Assembly: GCF_003628125.1 (NCBI RefSeq)
Contig: NZ_RBZU01000002.1
Span: forward strand, 248,001 to 312,000
Length of the DNA stretch: 64,000 nt
Direction: 5' to 3'
Origin: Pararobbsia silviterrae
GTDB taxonomy: Bacteria > Pseudomonadota > Gammaproteobacteria > Burkholderiales > Burkholderiaceae
Of this stretch, positions 40,277-49,264 are shown piece by piece. Position 1 is the stretch's first letter. Each line of letters begins with the position of its first letter. Below the pieces are notes generated by a model that was not told the DNA's origin, did not search any database, and saw only the letters and a list, made by a program, of their open reading frames with translations. The position numbers and the translations under genes were made by a program.

Positions 40277-42075
40277 AGCCGTCTCGTCATCTGCTCTCCG
40301 TTTGCGTGGCCGCCGCGGTCTTGATGGCGGCCGTCGCCTCGATCGGCAACGACTACTATCTGCATATCGCGTTCACGATGGCGACGTACTACCTCTGCGC
40401 GATCGGCATGAACGTGCTCGTCGGCTACGCGGGTCAGAAGTCGCTCGGTCAGGCCGGCTTGTTCGCGGCCGGCGCCTATGCCGCCGCCTTGATCACGTCG
40501 CAGACGGGACTCAACGCGTGGCTCGCGATGGCGATCGCGACGCTGGTCGCGGGCGCGTGCGGCGTGCTCATCGCGCTGCCGTCGCTGCGCGTCAAGGGAC
40601 CGTATCTGGCGATGGTCACGCTCGCGTTCGGCATGGTCGCCGAGCGGCTCGTGAGCGACTGGTCCGACGTGTTCGGTGGCGCGCAGGGGATCTATGGCGT
40701 GCGCAGCCCCGAATTCAACGGTCAGCCCTTGAGTCTCGCGCAATGGGTCTGCGTCGCGATCGTGCTGTGCGCGATGACGCATCTGCTGATCCGCAATCTC
40801 GTCGACGGCCGCTTCGGGCGCGCGCTGCGTTCGCTGCAGGCCGACGAAATCGCGTCGTCGTCGGTCGGCGTGCGCGTCTATCGCGCTAAGGTCATTGCGT
40901 TCGTGATCGCCGCGCTGACGTGCGGACTCGCGGGCGCGATGGTCGCGCAGCAGAATCAGTACATCAATTCCGATTTCATTTCGTTCCAGCTCTCGATCTT
41001 CATTCTGCTGCTCGTGCTGTTCGGCGGCGCGGGCACGAAGCTCGGTCCGCTCGTCGGCGCGATCGTGCTGACGCTGCTCGACGCCTTGCTCGCGCGCTGG
41101 CCGTCGGTCCAACACGTGGTCTACGGCTTGCTGCTGTTGTTCGCGCTCTACGCGATGCCCGACGGTGTCGTCGGCGCGCTGTCGCGACGCACGACACGAT
41201 CGCGCGCGGCGCACACACCGCTCGTGCCGGGAGGAAGGCCGAGCGGCGCGAACACGGCGAAGACGGTCACGGTGTTGCCGCGTCATCCGCGCGCGGGCGA
41301 CGCGACGTTGTTGTCGGTCGAGAACGTCTGCAAGGCGTACGGCGGCGTCAAGCCCGCGCAGAACGTGTCGTTCTCGCTCAAGCGCGGCCATATCCATGCG
41401 CTGATCGGGCCGAACGGCGCGGGCAAGAGCACGATGATCAATATGATCACGGGCGTCGTCGGCCCCGACTCGGGCGCGATCCGCTTCAATGCGGAAGACA
41501 TCGCGAACCGTCCCGTGCACGCGATCTGCAGCGCGGGCATCGGGCGGACGTTCCAGAATTTGCGTTTGTTCGCCGATCTGTCGGTGCTCGACAACGTGAT
41601 GCTCGGCCGTCATAGCCGCATGCTGAACGGCGTGTTCGCGTCGCTGCTGGCGACGCCGGGCGCGCGCCGCGAGGAAGCGGTCACGCGCGAGCGCGCGGCC
41701 GAACTGCTCGAACTCGTCGGACTCGGCGCGCTCGCGGACCGGCCCGCGGGCAGCTTGTCGTACGGATTGCAGCGGCGCGTCGAACTCGCACGCGCGCTCG
41801 CGACCGAACCGCAATTGCTGCTGCTCGACGAACCGGCCGCGGGCCTCAATCCCCAAGAAACGCATGAACTCGGCCAACTGCTCGTGCGTGTATGCAAATA
41901 CGGCGTGAGCATCCTGATGGTCGAACACCATATGGATCTCGTCATGTCGATCTCCGATCACGTGATCGTGCTCGACTACGGGACCAAGATCGCCGAAGGC
42001 AAGCCCGCCGATGTTCAGTCCAATCCGCGTGTCGTCGAAGCCTATCTCGGCGTCGACGATGCGGTCGCCGCCTGA
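40273..42075 (+). CDS. LivM-LivG fusion: ABC permease joined to ATPase
   Basis: 600 residues. Residues 1 to about 310 are a LivM permease (NVLVGYAGQKSLGQAGLF, LPSLRVKGPYLAMVTLAFG). A basic Pro/Gly/Ser-rich linker of about 40 residues follows. The rest is a LivG ATPase with Walker A GPNGAGKST, signature LSYGLQRR (variant of LSGGQ) and Walker B LLLLDEPAAGLNP. Separate genes are the usual state, but this fusion is known in HAAT systems. It is coupled to the preceding permease by ATGA and followed by LivF 20 bases later. Confidence 0.9.
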   Translation: MKPSRHLLSVCVAAAVLMAAVASIGNDYYLHIAFTMATYYLCAIGMNVLVGYAGQKSLGQAGLFAAGAYAAALITSQTGLNAWLAMAIATLVAGACGVLIALPSLRVKGPYLAMVTLAFGMVAERLVSDWSDVFGGAQGIYGVRSPEFNGQPLSLAQWVCVAIVLCAMTHLLIRNLVDGRFGRALRSLQADEIASSSVGVRVYRAKVIAFVIAALTCGLAGAMVAQQNQYINSDFISFQLSIFILLLVLFGGAGTKLGPLVGAIVLTLLDALLARWPSVQHVVYGLLLLFALYAMPDGVVGALSRRTTRSRAAHTPLVPGGRPSGANTAKTVTVLPRHPRAGDATLLSVENVCKAYGGVKPAQNVSFSLKRGHIHALIGPNGAGKSTMINMITGVVGPDSGAIRFNAEDIANRPVHAICSAGIGRTFQNLRLFADLSVLDNVMLGRHSRMLNGVFASLLATPGARREEAVTRERAAELLELVGLGALADRPAGSLSYGLQRRVELARALATEPQLLLLDEPAAGLNPQETHELGQLLVRVCKYGVSILMVEHHMDLVMSISDHVIVLDYGTKIAEGKPADVQSNPRVVEAYLGVDDAVAA

Positions 42076-42095
42076 TGCGTGAACGGAGAAGCACG

Positions 42096-42806
42096 ATGTT
42101 GAGAGTCGAATCGGTCAAGGTGTCCTACGGCGCGATCCAGGCGGTCAGCGACGCGAGCATCGAGATTCGCGAGGGCGAGGTCGTGACGATCATCGGCGCG
42201 AATGGTGCGGGCAAGAGCAGCCTGCTCAAGAGCATCGCGGGGCTGCAAGGCGTCGCGGCGGGCCGTATCGAGATCGACGGACGCGATTGCACGCGCTTGC
42301 CCGCGCACCAGCGCGTCGGTCTCGGCGTCGCGCTGTCGCCCGAAGGGCGCGGTGTGTTTCCCGACCAGACCGTGCGCGAAAACCTGTTGCTCGGCGCCTA
42401 TAGCCGCAAGCAGGCGAGCGCCGTGACGCACGCGGCGATCGAGCGCGAATTCGAACGGTTTCCGCGCCTGCGCGAACGGCAGAACCAGCTCGCGGGCACC
42501 TTGTCGGGCGGCGAGCAGCAGATGCTCGCGATCTCGCGCGCGCTGATGAGCGAGCCGCGTTTGCTGCTGCTCGACGAACCGTCGCTGGGTCTCGCGCCGC
42601 TCGTCATCAAGGACATCTTCGACGCGATCCGCGATCTGCGGAAATCGGGCCTCACGATCCTGCTCGTCGAACAGATGGCGAAGCAGGCGCTCGCCGTCGC
42701 GGACCGTGCCTATGTGCTCGAACTCGGGCGTATCACGCTCGAAGGCGCGGGCCGCGATCTGCTCAACGATGCGAAGGTCAGGGCGGCCTATCTGGGCGCG
42801 CATTGA
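42096..42806 (+). CDS. LivF-type ABC ATPase
   Basis: 236 residues with Walker A GANGAGKSS, signature LSGGEQQ and Walker B LLLLDEPSLGLAP, plus the EGRGVFPDQTVRENL Q-loop region typical of LivF. The ATG follows CGGAGAAGC; longer in-frame extensions overlap the LivG part in shadow sequence. It pairs with the ATPase half of the fusion protein. Confidence 0.92.
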   Translation: MLRVESVKVSYGAIQAVSDASIEIREGEVVTIIGANGAGKSSLLKSIAGLQGVAAGRIEIDGRDCTRLPAHQRVGLGVALSPEGRGVFPDQTVRENLLLGAYSRKQASAVTHAAIEREFERFPRLRERQNQLAGTLSGGEQQMLAISRALMSEPRLLLLDEPSLGLAPLVIKDIFDAIRDLRKSGLTILLVEQMAKQALAVADRAYVLELGRITLEGAGRDLLNDAKVRAAYLGAH

Positions 42807-42836
42807 GTACATATTGAAGACAGGCAAAGGACAGCC

Positions 42837-43526
42837 ATGACACACGTGCGAATGGGATTGCTCTACAAAAAGGCCGATTGGACGGAGGCCGCGTTTCGCG
42901 AGCACTGGCTCCATCAACACGGCGCACTCGTCAAGCATGCGCCGGGTCTGGGCGAGTACTGGCAGAACCACGTGATCGATCGCGTTCAGCGCGGGATCGA
43001 TTTCGCGCGCGGCCCGTGGGAATTCGACGGCTTCTCGCAGTTGCGCGTCTCGGATCCGAAGCATCCGTTCGGCGAGGGCGACTTGCCGGCGCGCGTGCGC
43101 GCCGACGAACAGCACTTCGTGGGCGGGCTCCATATCATCGAGGCCGAACAGACGGAAGTCGTCGCGGTCCCGGCTCCCGAAGAGCGCGCGCGGCTCAAGA
43201 AGCGCATCTCGCTGATCCGGCGCCGGCCCGATTCGTCTGAAGCCGATTTTCGCAAGGAGTGGGCCGTGCATGCCGGCTGGGTCCGGCAGATGCCGGGCGT
43301 GCGCGGCTATCGTCAGAATGCGATCGTGGCGCGCGAGGTGAACAAGGGCGTACCGAGTTCCTATGACGCGCTGCCGATCGACGGACTCGTCGAATTCTGG
43401 TTCGAAAGCACGGAAACCTTGCAGGACGCGTTCGGCTCGCCGGCGGGCAAGCAGACGATGCAGCATGCGACGACGTTTCTGTCGGAGATCACGGCCTATC
43501 TCGTCGACGAGCATCGGATCATCTAG
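42837..43526 (+). CDS. EthD-domain protein with two tandem EthD-like halves
   Basis: 229 residues. Each half has the EthD/dimeric ferredoxin-like pattern: FREHWLHQHGALVKHAPGLGEYWQN in the first and FRKEWAVHAGWVRQMPGVRGYRQN in the second. Such domains appear in ring-modifying catabolic loci, with isomerase or decarboxylase-like or still unknown roles. Gene position between the ABC transporter and the GST-like isomerase supports a catabolic enzyme. Confidence 0.8.
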   Translation: MTHVRMGLLYKKADWTEAAFREHWLHQHGALVKHAPGLGEYWQNHVIDRVQRGIDFARGPWEFDGFSQLRVSDPKHPFGEGDLPARVRADEQHFVGGLHIIEAEQTEVVAVPAPEERARLKKRISLIRRRPDSSEADFRKEWAVHAGWVRQMPGVRGYRQNAIVAREVNKGVPSSYDALPIDGLVEFWFESTETLQDAFGSPAGKQTMQHATTFLSEITAYLVDEHRII

Positions 43527-43631
43527 ACGGTCCCGCTGCGCGATCCGCGCGCGTTGCCTACGGCGGCCCGCACGCAGTATGATGCGCAGCGGTCCAAGCC
43601 GGCCGCGGCTCAGCAAGAAGGCGGGATTCTC

Positions 43632-44312
43632 ATGACACGATTCAAGCTCTATACGTATTTCCGAAGCTCGGCGTCCTATCGCGCGCGCATCGCGCTCAAT
43701 CTCAAGGGCATCACCTACGAGCAGGTCGGCATCCATCTCGTCAAGGACGGCGGCCAGCAATTATTGCCGGCGTACCGCGCCGTGAATCCGGACGGCGTCG
43801 TGCCGGCGCTCGTCGACCACGAAGCGGGCGATGCCGGACTCATCACGCAATCGCTCGCCTTGATCGAGTATCTCGACGAAACGTTTCCGACGCCGCCCTT
43901 GCTGCCGGCGAAAGCGATCGACCGCGCCTACGTGCGTTCGATCGCGTTGCAGATCGCATGCGATATTCACCCCGTGAACAATCTGCGCGTGCTCAAGTAT
44001 CTGAAGCAGCAATTCGATGTGACGGATGCGCAAAAGGACGCGTGGTACGCGCACTGGATTCAAAGCGGATTTGCATCGCTCGAAGCGCGGCTCGCGACGG
44101 ATCCGCGCGTCGGATCGTGCGTGTTCGGCGATACGCCGACGCTCGCCGATCTGTGCCTGGTCCCGCAAGTCTGGAACGCGCGCCGATTCAAGATCGCACT
44201 CGATGCGTATCCGACGCTCGTACGGATCGCCGATCATGCGGCGAGCCTGCCGGCGTTCGCGGCCGCCGAACCCGCGCGGCAACCCGACGCCGATCCGCCC
44301 GTGCCGGCGTGA
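43632..44312 (+). CDS. maiA: Maleylacetoacetate/maleylpyruvate isomerase-like glutathione transferase
   Basis: 226 residues. The N-terminal thioredoxin-like GST domain has YFRSSASYRARIALNLKGI, the zeta-class signature with the catalytic Ser pair region. ITQSLALIEYLDE binds glutathione. The helical C-terminal domain has DIHPVNNLRVLKYL, typical of MaiA. It isomerises cis to trans ring-fission products using glutathione. The ATG is chosen over a longer frame starting 78 bases upstream because the signature begins there. Last gene of the transporter operon. Confidence 0.85.
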   Translation: MTRFKLYTYFRSSASYRARIALNLKGITYEQVGIHLVKDGGQQLLPAYRAVNPDGVVPALVDHEAGDAGLITQSLALIEYLDETFPTPPLLPAKAIDRAYVRSIALQIACDIHPVNNLRVLKYLKQQFDVTDAQKDAWYAHWIQSGFASLEARLATDPRVGSCVFGDTPTLADLCLVPQVWNARRFKIALDAYPTLVRIADHAASLPAFAAAEPARQPDADPPVPA

Positions 44313-44469
44313 TGGCGGATGCGGACTTCGATCCGGACGCGGCTTAATGCCTGCCAATTGAAAGCGTGCGGCCCGAAAGCATGCCGATCGAAACATCGCC
44401 GAGATTTGCGCGATGCCTCGAAAATGCCGCATACGCGCGGCATGCTCTATTCCTGAGAGAGACTGCCTG

Positions 44470-44504
44470 CCGGACCCGATGCCGATGAATCGCACCGGGT
44501 CCGG
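44470..44504. terminator. Bidirectional hairpin between convergent genes
   Basis: CCGGACCCG pairs with CGGGTCCGG over a 17-base loop; a nested CACCGG-GT-CCGGTG dyad overlaps its right arm. A further GC stem lies to about 44541. These sit between the convergent isomerase and porin genes. Confidence 0.6.
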
Positions 44505-44543
44505 TGCGTCGAACGCGACACGCTTCGTCGCGCGTCGACGCGC

Positions 44544-46055
44544 TTAGTGCCCGAATGCGTATTCGAGTTGCAGACGGTTCTGCAGGAACGTCGGCTTGCC
44601 CGGCTGGGTCTGGATGGCGAAGAAGTCCGCGATGCTCAGGCCCTTGAGCTTGCCGTCGAAGTTATAGATCGCATAGACGAGGTATTCCGACTGATCGATG
44701 CTCGCGGTGTCGGGTGCGCTCTTGAGATCCATATACGAGTACCGCGCGCCGACGAACCAGTGCGCCATCGGTGCGCCGTTGACGTCGATCGCGTACGCAT
44801 TGCCCGAACCCAGATCCTGCGTGCTCGACAGGAACGGCTGCGCGAACAGCGGACCCGACGCGACGTTGTGCGCATACGGCGTGACGAGCGAGCCGTTCAG
44901 GTAGGAATTGCTGTGCGGCGCGATATAGTCCCAGCCCAGCGTCGCGGTCAGCGAGTTGTGCTTGACACCGAGTTGCAGGCCGTAGACCTGGCTGTTCACG
45001 TTGCCGAGCAGTTCGCGCCCGTCGCCGGTTTCATGCGCGTACTGCGCGCCGATGAACGGCTTCCATGACGCCGCGTCGTCGAGCACCTGACCTTCGAAGT
45101 AGGCGAGGTCCGCGTAGTCCTGATACGTGAAGTACCAGGCTTGACCCGTGACCAGCAGCGGCGAGATCTTCCACTTGTGTTGACCGCCGAAGCCCCAGAA
45201 GCCGTCGGTCGTATCATCGCCGATCGTCGAATACGGATCTTCCTTGACGTTGTACATCGTGTGCTCGGAGAACGAGTCGTCGATATACGACTTGAAGCGG
45301 AAGATCTTGAGCGCTTCGACATAGTTGTCGGCATCGCCGTACTTGAACGTGAAGCCCTGGAACAACTGCGGCGCCATCCGCCAGTCGTAGGTCGACGCGA
45401 ACGGCACGTCGATCGCCTGGTTACCGGCCGTGAACGTCATGCCGTCGCCTTCCCAGCGCACATAGGCTTCGCCCATCGCCGTCAGGTTCGGTCCGAGGTA
45501 GCTGTCGACCTTCGCCGGATTGTCGTTGTGATCGATGCCGCGCTGGATATAGCCGCTGAAGCCGAGCGAGAAGCCGTAGAGGCTCGCAGTCGTGTATTCG
45601 AGGCCGCCGCCGTAGCTGATCGTGTCCTGGCTCGTGCGCGAGAAGAAGTTGTTGTGCGTCGAGAAGTAGATCGTGCGGAAATCGCCCGCGAACTGGCCCT
45701 TCGCGAACCAGTCGACGACGTTCGTGACGGCCTTCGGTCCGGCCGGCGCCGGCACGGTCTCGGCCGCCGCGTCGGTCACCGTCGGCGTGACCGTGCCGCC
45801 GTGCGTGTCGCCGCTTTCGGCGGCTTTCTCTTCGACCTTGCCGGCCGCTTCCGTATTCGCCGCCTTTTGAGCGGCTTTTTTCTCGGCCTTCTGTTCGGCG
45901 GCCGTTTCAGGTGTGGTGGCAGGCGCGGCGCTCGTGGGCGCCGCATCGGTGGTCCCCGTGGACTGAGCGTAACTTTGCGCGGACATCGCAAACAGCGCAG
46001 CGACAGCCATGCTCACATTCAGTCCAACTAACGTGTGGCGTTTCATCTTCTTCAT
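44544..46055 (-). CDS. OprD-like outer-membrane porin
   Basis: 503 residues. A signal peptide ends near SAQSYAQ, followed by an Ala/Glu/Lys-rich region (about 30-100) that is unusual for a porin and may be a coiled or periplasm-spanning segment. The barrel begins at FAKGQFAGDFRTIYFSTHNN, the OprD-type opening, and has regular amphipathic strands to the end. The last residues are EYAFGH, so the terminal aromatic residue lies two positions in. It is the outer-membrane entry that goes with the downstream hydrolase/ABC cluster on the same strand. Confidence 0.75.
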   Translation of the reverse strand: MKKMKRHTLVGLNVSMAVAALFAMSAQSYAQSTGTTDAAPTSAAPATTPETAAEQKAEKKAAQKAANTEAAGKVEEKAAESGDTHGGTVTPTVTDAAAETVPAPAGPKAVTNVVDWFAKGQFAGDFRTIYFSTHNNFFSRTSQDTISYGGGLEYTTASLYGFSLGFSGYIQRGIDHNDNPAKVDSYLGPNLTAMGEAYVRWEGDGMTFTAGNQAIDVPFASTYDWRMAPQLFQGFTFKYGDADNYVEALKIFRFKSYIDDSFSEHTMYNVKEDPYSTIGDDTTDGFWGFGGQHKWKISPLLVTGQAWYFTYQDYADLAYFEGQVLDDAASWKPFIGAQYAHETGDGRELLGNVNSQVYGLQLGVKHNSLTATLGWDYIAPHSNSYLNGSLVTPYAHNVASGPLFAQPFLSSTQDLGSGNAYAIDVNGAPMAHWFVGARYSYMDLKSAPDTASIDQSEYLVYAIYNFDGKLKGLSIADFFAIQTQPGKPTFLQNRLQLEYAFGH

Positions 46056-46100
46056 CTCGGCGAGTGGGTAAAGTTGTGCTAAGGAGGTGAGGCGGTGGTG

Positions 46101-47474
46101 CTAATACACGGTGCGGATCTTTCCGGGATTCAAGAGCTGGTTCGGGTCGTATTCGCGCTTCGCGTCGAGAATCGCGGGGTCGAGCGCCCCCGCGTGCTTG
46201 CCGTCTTCGAGCGTGAACACGTGCGGATCGTTGACCTTGATGCCGAGCGAGCGATGCAGGCGCGTGAGCTCCGTGAGGCGCGCGTCGTTCGTATAGCGGA
46301 TCAACGGCAGGCCCACGCACGTCATGCGGCCCTGCATGTCGCGGATGAACTCGAGATGCGTGAGCACCTCGGCGCCCGCGGCGCTCGCGATCGCGTCGAG
46401 CTGCTCGCGTTCGCGGCCGTATTCGTAGGCCGTCTGCAGATAGGTGATCGTCTTGTCGCCGCGCAGCGCATGGAGCGTCGTGTGGTTCCAGCAGTACTCG
46501 ATGAGCGTGTGCTGCGAGTTCCGCGCGGTTTCGGCGTCCTGCGTCCACGCGATGCGCGCGCCATGGTTCGCGACGAGTTTCGCGAGCGTCTCGCCGCTTT
46601 GCCGCGCGACGGCCGCGATGACGATCGCCTCGTGCGCCTGCCGATGCGGCGTGAGCTTCGAGAAATAGGCCGCCGCTTCGTGCGAGAACAGCGCGACCTC
46701 GTTCTTGGCGATGGCCGGTTCGCATGCGAGCGTGTGCGCGAAGGCAAACGCGCTGCGCTCGTCGTCGAAGGCGATCAGATATTCGTCCCAGTCTTGCGCG
46801 GGCGCGAGCGCGAGTTCGATTTCGAGCACGATGCCGTTCGTGCCGTACGTATGCGCGAGCCGCATCGCTTCGGGCGCGCGGAGTTCGACGATGCGCGGTT
46901 CGGCTTCGACGGTCATGAGCTTGATGCCGAGGATCGTGCCCGGCGCGCCGAGCGGGCCGTAGTTGATCGATCCGACGCCGCCGAAGCCGCCGCAGAACAA
47001 GCCGCCGAGCGTGGCGATGCGATACGTCGAGGGCACGCAGCGCAGCGCCCACCCTTGCGGCCTGAGCAGCGTATCGAGCGCGGCGAGCTTGATGCCGGCC
47101 TGCGCGCGCGCGACGCCGTCGCGTGCGAAGACGAGACCGGTCAACGCGGTCATGTCGATCACGAGGCCGCCGTTGAGCGGCACGGCCTGACCGTAGTTGC
47201 CCGTGCCGCCGCCGCGCACCGTGATCGGAATGCCGGCGCGCGCGCAGCCCGCGACGATCGCGCGAAGCTCGTCTTCGCTGCGCGGACAGACGACCGCGTC
47301 GGCGAGCTTGCCGTCGAGTTCGCGCTTGAGCACCGGGCTGAACCAGTGAAAATCGCGCGACAGGCGTTTGAGGTGGATCGGCTCGACGGTCCAGTCGAGG
47401 TCGGGCAGCTCGGCGCGCAGCGCGCCCAGCGTATCGGCGTGGTGAGTCGTCATGGTGGGTTCAGTCATCAGCAT
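46101..47474 (-). CDS. GlcD-like FAD-linked oxidase
   Basis: 457 residues of the PCMH/vanillyl-alcohol-oxidase FAD family. The FAD loop is VRGGGTGNYGQAVPLNGGLV, followed by CGGFGGVGSINYG, and the C-terminus ends in the family's NPGKI motif. Members oxidise 2-hydroxy acids or alcohols. It lies three bases after the ABC permease stop, in the same minus-strand unit. Three in-frame ATG codons occur in the first eight residues and the true start is not certain. The substrate may be a 2-hydroxy acid released by the hydrolases upstream. Confidence 0.82.
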   Translation of the reverse strand: MLMTEPTMTTHHADTLGALRAELPDLDWTVEPIHLKRLSRDFHWFSPVLKRELDGKLADAVVCPRSEDELRAIVAGCARAGIPITVRGGGTGNYGQAVPLNGGLVIDMTALTGLVFARDGVARAQAGIKLAALDTLLRPQGWALRCVPSTYRIATLGGLFCGGFGGVGSINYGPLGAPGTILGIKLMTVEAEPRIVELRAPEAMRLAHTYGTNGIVLEIELALAPAQDWDEYLIAFDDERSAFAFAHTLACEPAIAKNEVALFSHEAAAYFSKLTPHRQAHEAIVIAAVARQSGETLAKLVANHGARIAWTQDAETARNSQHTLIEYCWNHTTLHALRGDKTITYLQTAYEYGREREQLDAIASAAGAEVLTHLEFIRDMQGRMTCVGLPLIRYTNDARLTELTRLHRSLGIKVNDPHVFTLEDGKHAGALDPAILDAKREYDPNQLLNPGKIRTVY

Positions 47475-47477
47475 GGT

Positions 47478-48344
47478 TTAGTGCCCCGTGTCGGATTCGC
47501 TCTCGTGCCAGCGGCCGATCGCGCACTTCGAGATCGCCGACATCGCGGCGAACAGCGCGATGCCCGTGACCGAGATCAGTACGAGCGCGGCGAACATGCG
47601 CGGAATGTCGAGCTGGTAGCCGGATTGAAGGATTTGATAGGCGAGGCCGGTATTGCTGCCGCCCGTGCCCGCGACGAATTCGGCGACGACCGCGCCGATC
47701 AGCGCAAGGCCGCAGGCGATGCGCAACGCGCCGAAGAAGTACGGCAGCGCGGTCGGCACGCGCAGCCGCACGAGCACCTGCCAGCGCGACGTGCGTTGCA
47801 GCTTGAAGTACGCGAGCAGTCCAGGCGATGCGCTGCGCAGGCCGAGCGTCGTGTTCGAGATGATCGGAAACACGGCGACGAGCGTCGAGCAGACCACGAG
47901 CGCGAACACCGTGTTGTGCACCCAGATGATGATCAGCGGTGCGATCGCGACGATCGGCGTGACCTGGAGCAGCACGGCGTACGGAAAGAACGCAGTCTCG
48001 ATGATGCGGCTCTGCACGAACACGAAAGCGAGCGCGACGCCGATCACGATCGCGAGCGCGAACGACAGCACCGTGATTTCGAGCGTGAAGAGCAGCGCAT
48101 GGCCGAGCAGGCTCCAGTCCGTGAACAGCGTGCGCAGCGTGAGCACGGGCGACGGCACGAGATACGACGGCACATGGCAGCCGACCACGATGCCTTGCCA
48201 GGCGAACAGCAGCACGAGCGCGACGAGGGCCGGCACGACGATGCGCTGCATGCCGGGCCGGGCGAGCAGCGGACGCTTGGGCGTGCGCGGCTTGACGCGT
48301 GTCTCGGCCGATGCGGCGAGCGGGGTGCGGGTGGAGGCGTTCAT
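47478..48344 (-). CDS. ABC permease of the SsuC/TauC/NMT1-partner type
   Basis: 288 residues, about six membrane segments with the EAA loop LGLRSASPGLLAYFKLQRTS. It starts by an ATGA overlap with the ATPase gene. Family members import small organic molecules such as sulfonates, taurine or pyrimidine precursors. The accompanying binding protein is of the NMT1 fold. Confidence 0.88.
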   Translation of the reverse strand: MNASTRTPLAASAETRVKPRTPKRPLLARPGMQRIVVPALVALVLLFAWQGIVVGCHVPSYLVPSPVLTLRTLFTDWSLLGHALLFTLEITVLSFALAIVIGVALAFVFVQSRIIETAFFPYAVLLQVTPIVAIAPLIIIWVHNTVFALVVCSTLVAVFPIISNTTLGLRSASPGLLAYFKLQRTSRWQVLVRLRVPTALPYFFGALRIACGLALIGAVVAEFVAGTGGSNTGLAYQILQSGYQLDIPRMFAALVLISVTGIALFAAMSAISKCAIGRWHESESDTGH

Positions 48345-49264
48345 TCGAGTTCTCCCGAGTCGGCGCTGGCTTTGACGAGACTTTCGTGCAGCTGCATCGC
48401 GTATTCGCTGAAGCGCGTCGATAGACGGAACGTCGGGTCGCGCGGAAACGGCTCGTCGATCCGGACCTCGTCGACGATGCGTCCCGGACGCGCGGCCATC
48501 ACGACGACGCGTTGCGCGAGAAACACCGCTTCATGGATCGAGTGCGTGACGAACACGACCGTGAGGCCCTGCTGTTTCCAGAGGTCGAGCAGATCGCTGT
48601 CGAGACGATTGCGCGTGATCTCGTCGAGCGCGCCGAACGGTTCGTCCATCAGCAGCAGATCCGGACGCACGACGAGTCCGCGCGCGATCGACGTGCGCAT
48701 CTGCATGCCGCCCGACAGTTCGCGCGGCAACGCATGCGCGAAACGGTCGAGACCGACGAGCGCGAGCGCGTCGCGCACGCGTTCGTCGGCTTCGCGCGCG
48801 GGCACGCCCGCGAGTTCGAGCGGCAGGCGTACATTGCGATGGACCGTATGCCAGGGCATCAGTGTCGCTTCCTGGAACACATACGAGAGCGTGTGTCCGG
48901 TCTCGGGCAGGCGCGCGACGGGTTTGCGCCAGAGCATGAGGCGGCCGTCGCTCGGCTGTTCGAGCCCCGCGATCATCTTGAGCAGCGTGCTCTTGCCGCA
49001 GCCCGACGGTCCGAGCAGCGTCACGAACTCGCCTTCGCGGATGCGCAGATCGACGGGACGCAGCGCATGCGTGCCGTTCGCATAGACCTTCTCGACCGAC
49101 AACACGTCGATCGCGGGCTGGACGTCGGTCTCGGCGTCCGACGCATGCGCGTCGAACGCGACCGCGCGTCCGTCGAGCTTCGTCGAGACGCGGAGATCGA
49201 CGCGCTCGCGCGCGGGGACGTCGGCGGGCGTGGACGCGGTCACGCGCAGGGCGGTCGTGTTCAT
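48341..49264 (-). CDS. ABC ATPase of the SsuB/TauB type
   Basis: 307 residues with Walker A GPSGCGKST, signature LSGGMQMR and Walker B LLLMDEPFGALDE. About 55 N-terminal residues before the ATPase core are extra. The ATG overlaps the binding-protein stop as ATGA, and the stop overlaps the permease start likewise. All three transporter subunits are thus translationally linked. Confidence 0.9.
   Translation of the reverse strand: MNTTALRVTASTPADVPARERVDLRVSTKLDGRAVAFDAHASDAETDVQPAIDVLSVEKVYANGTHALRPVDLRIREGEFVTLLGPSGCGKSTLLKMIAGLEQPSDGRLMLWRKPVARLPETGHTLSYVFQEATLMPWHTVHRNVRLPLELAGVPAREADERVRDALALVGLDRFAHALPRELSGGMQMRTSIARGLVVRPDLLLMDEPFGALDEITRNRLDSDLLDLWKQQGLTVVFVTHSIHEAVFLAQRVVVMAARPGRIVDEVRIDEPFPRDPTFRLSTRFSEYAMQLHESLVKASADSGELE

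Noticed and set aside
46081..46090. AAGGAGGTGA, a perfect ribosome-binding sequence on the plus strand
   Set aside because: No start codon with a coding frame follows; it lies between two minus-strand genes and looks accidental.
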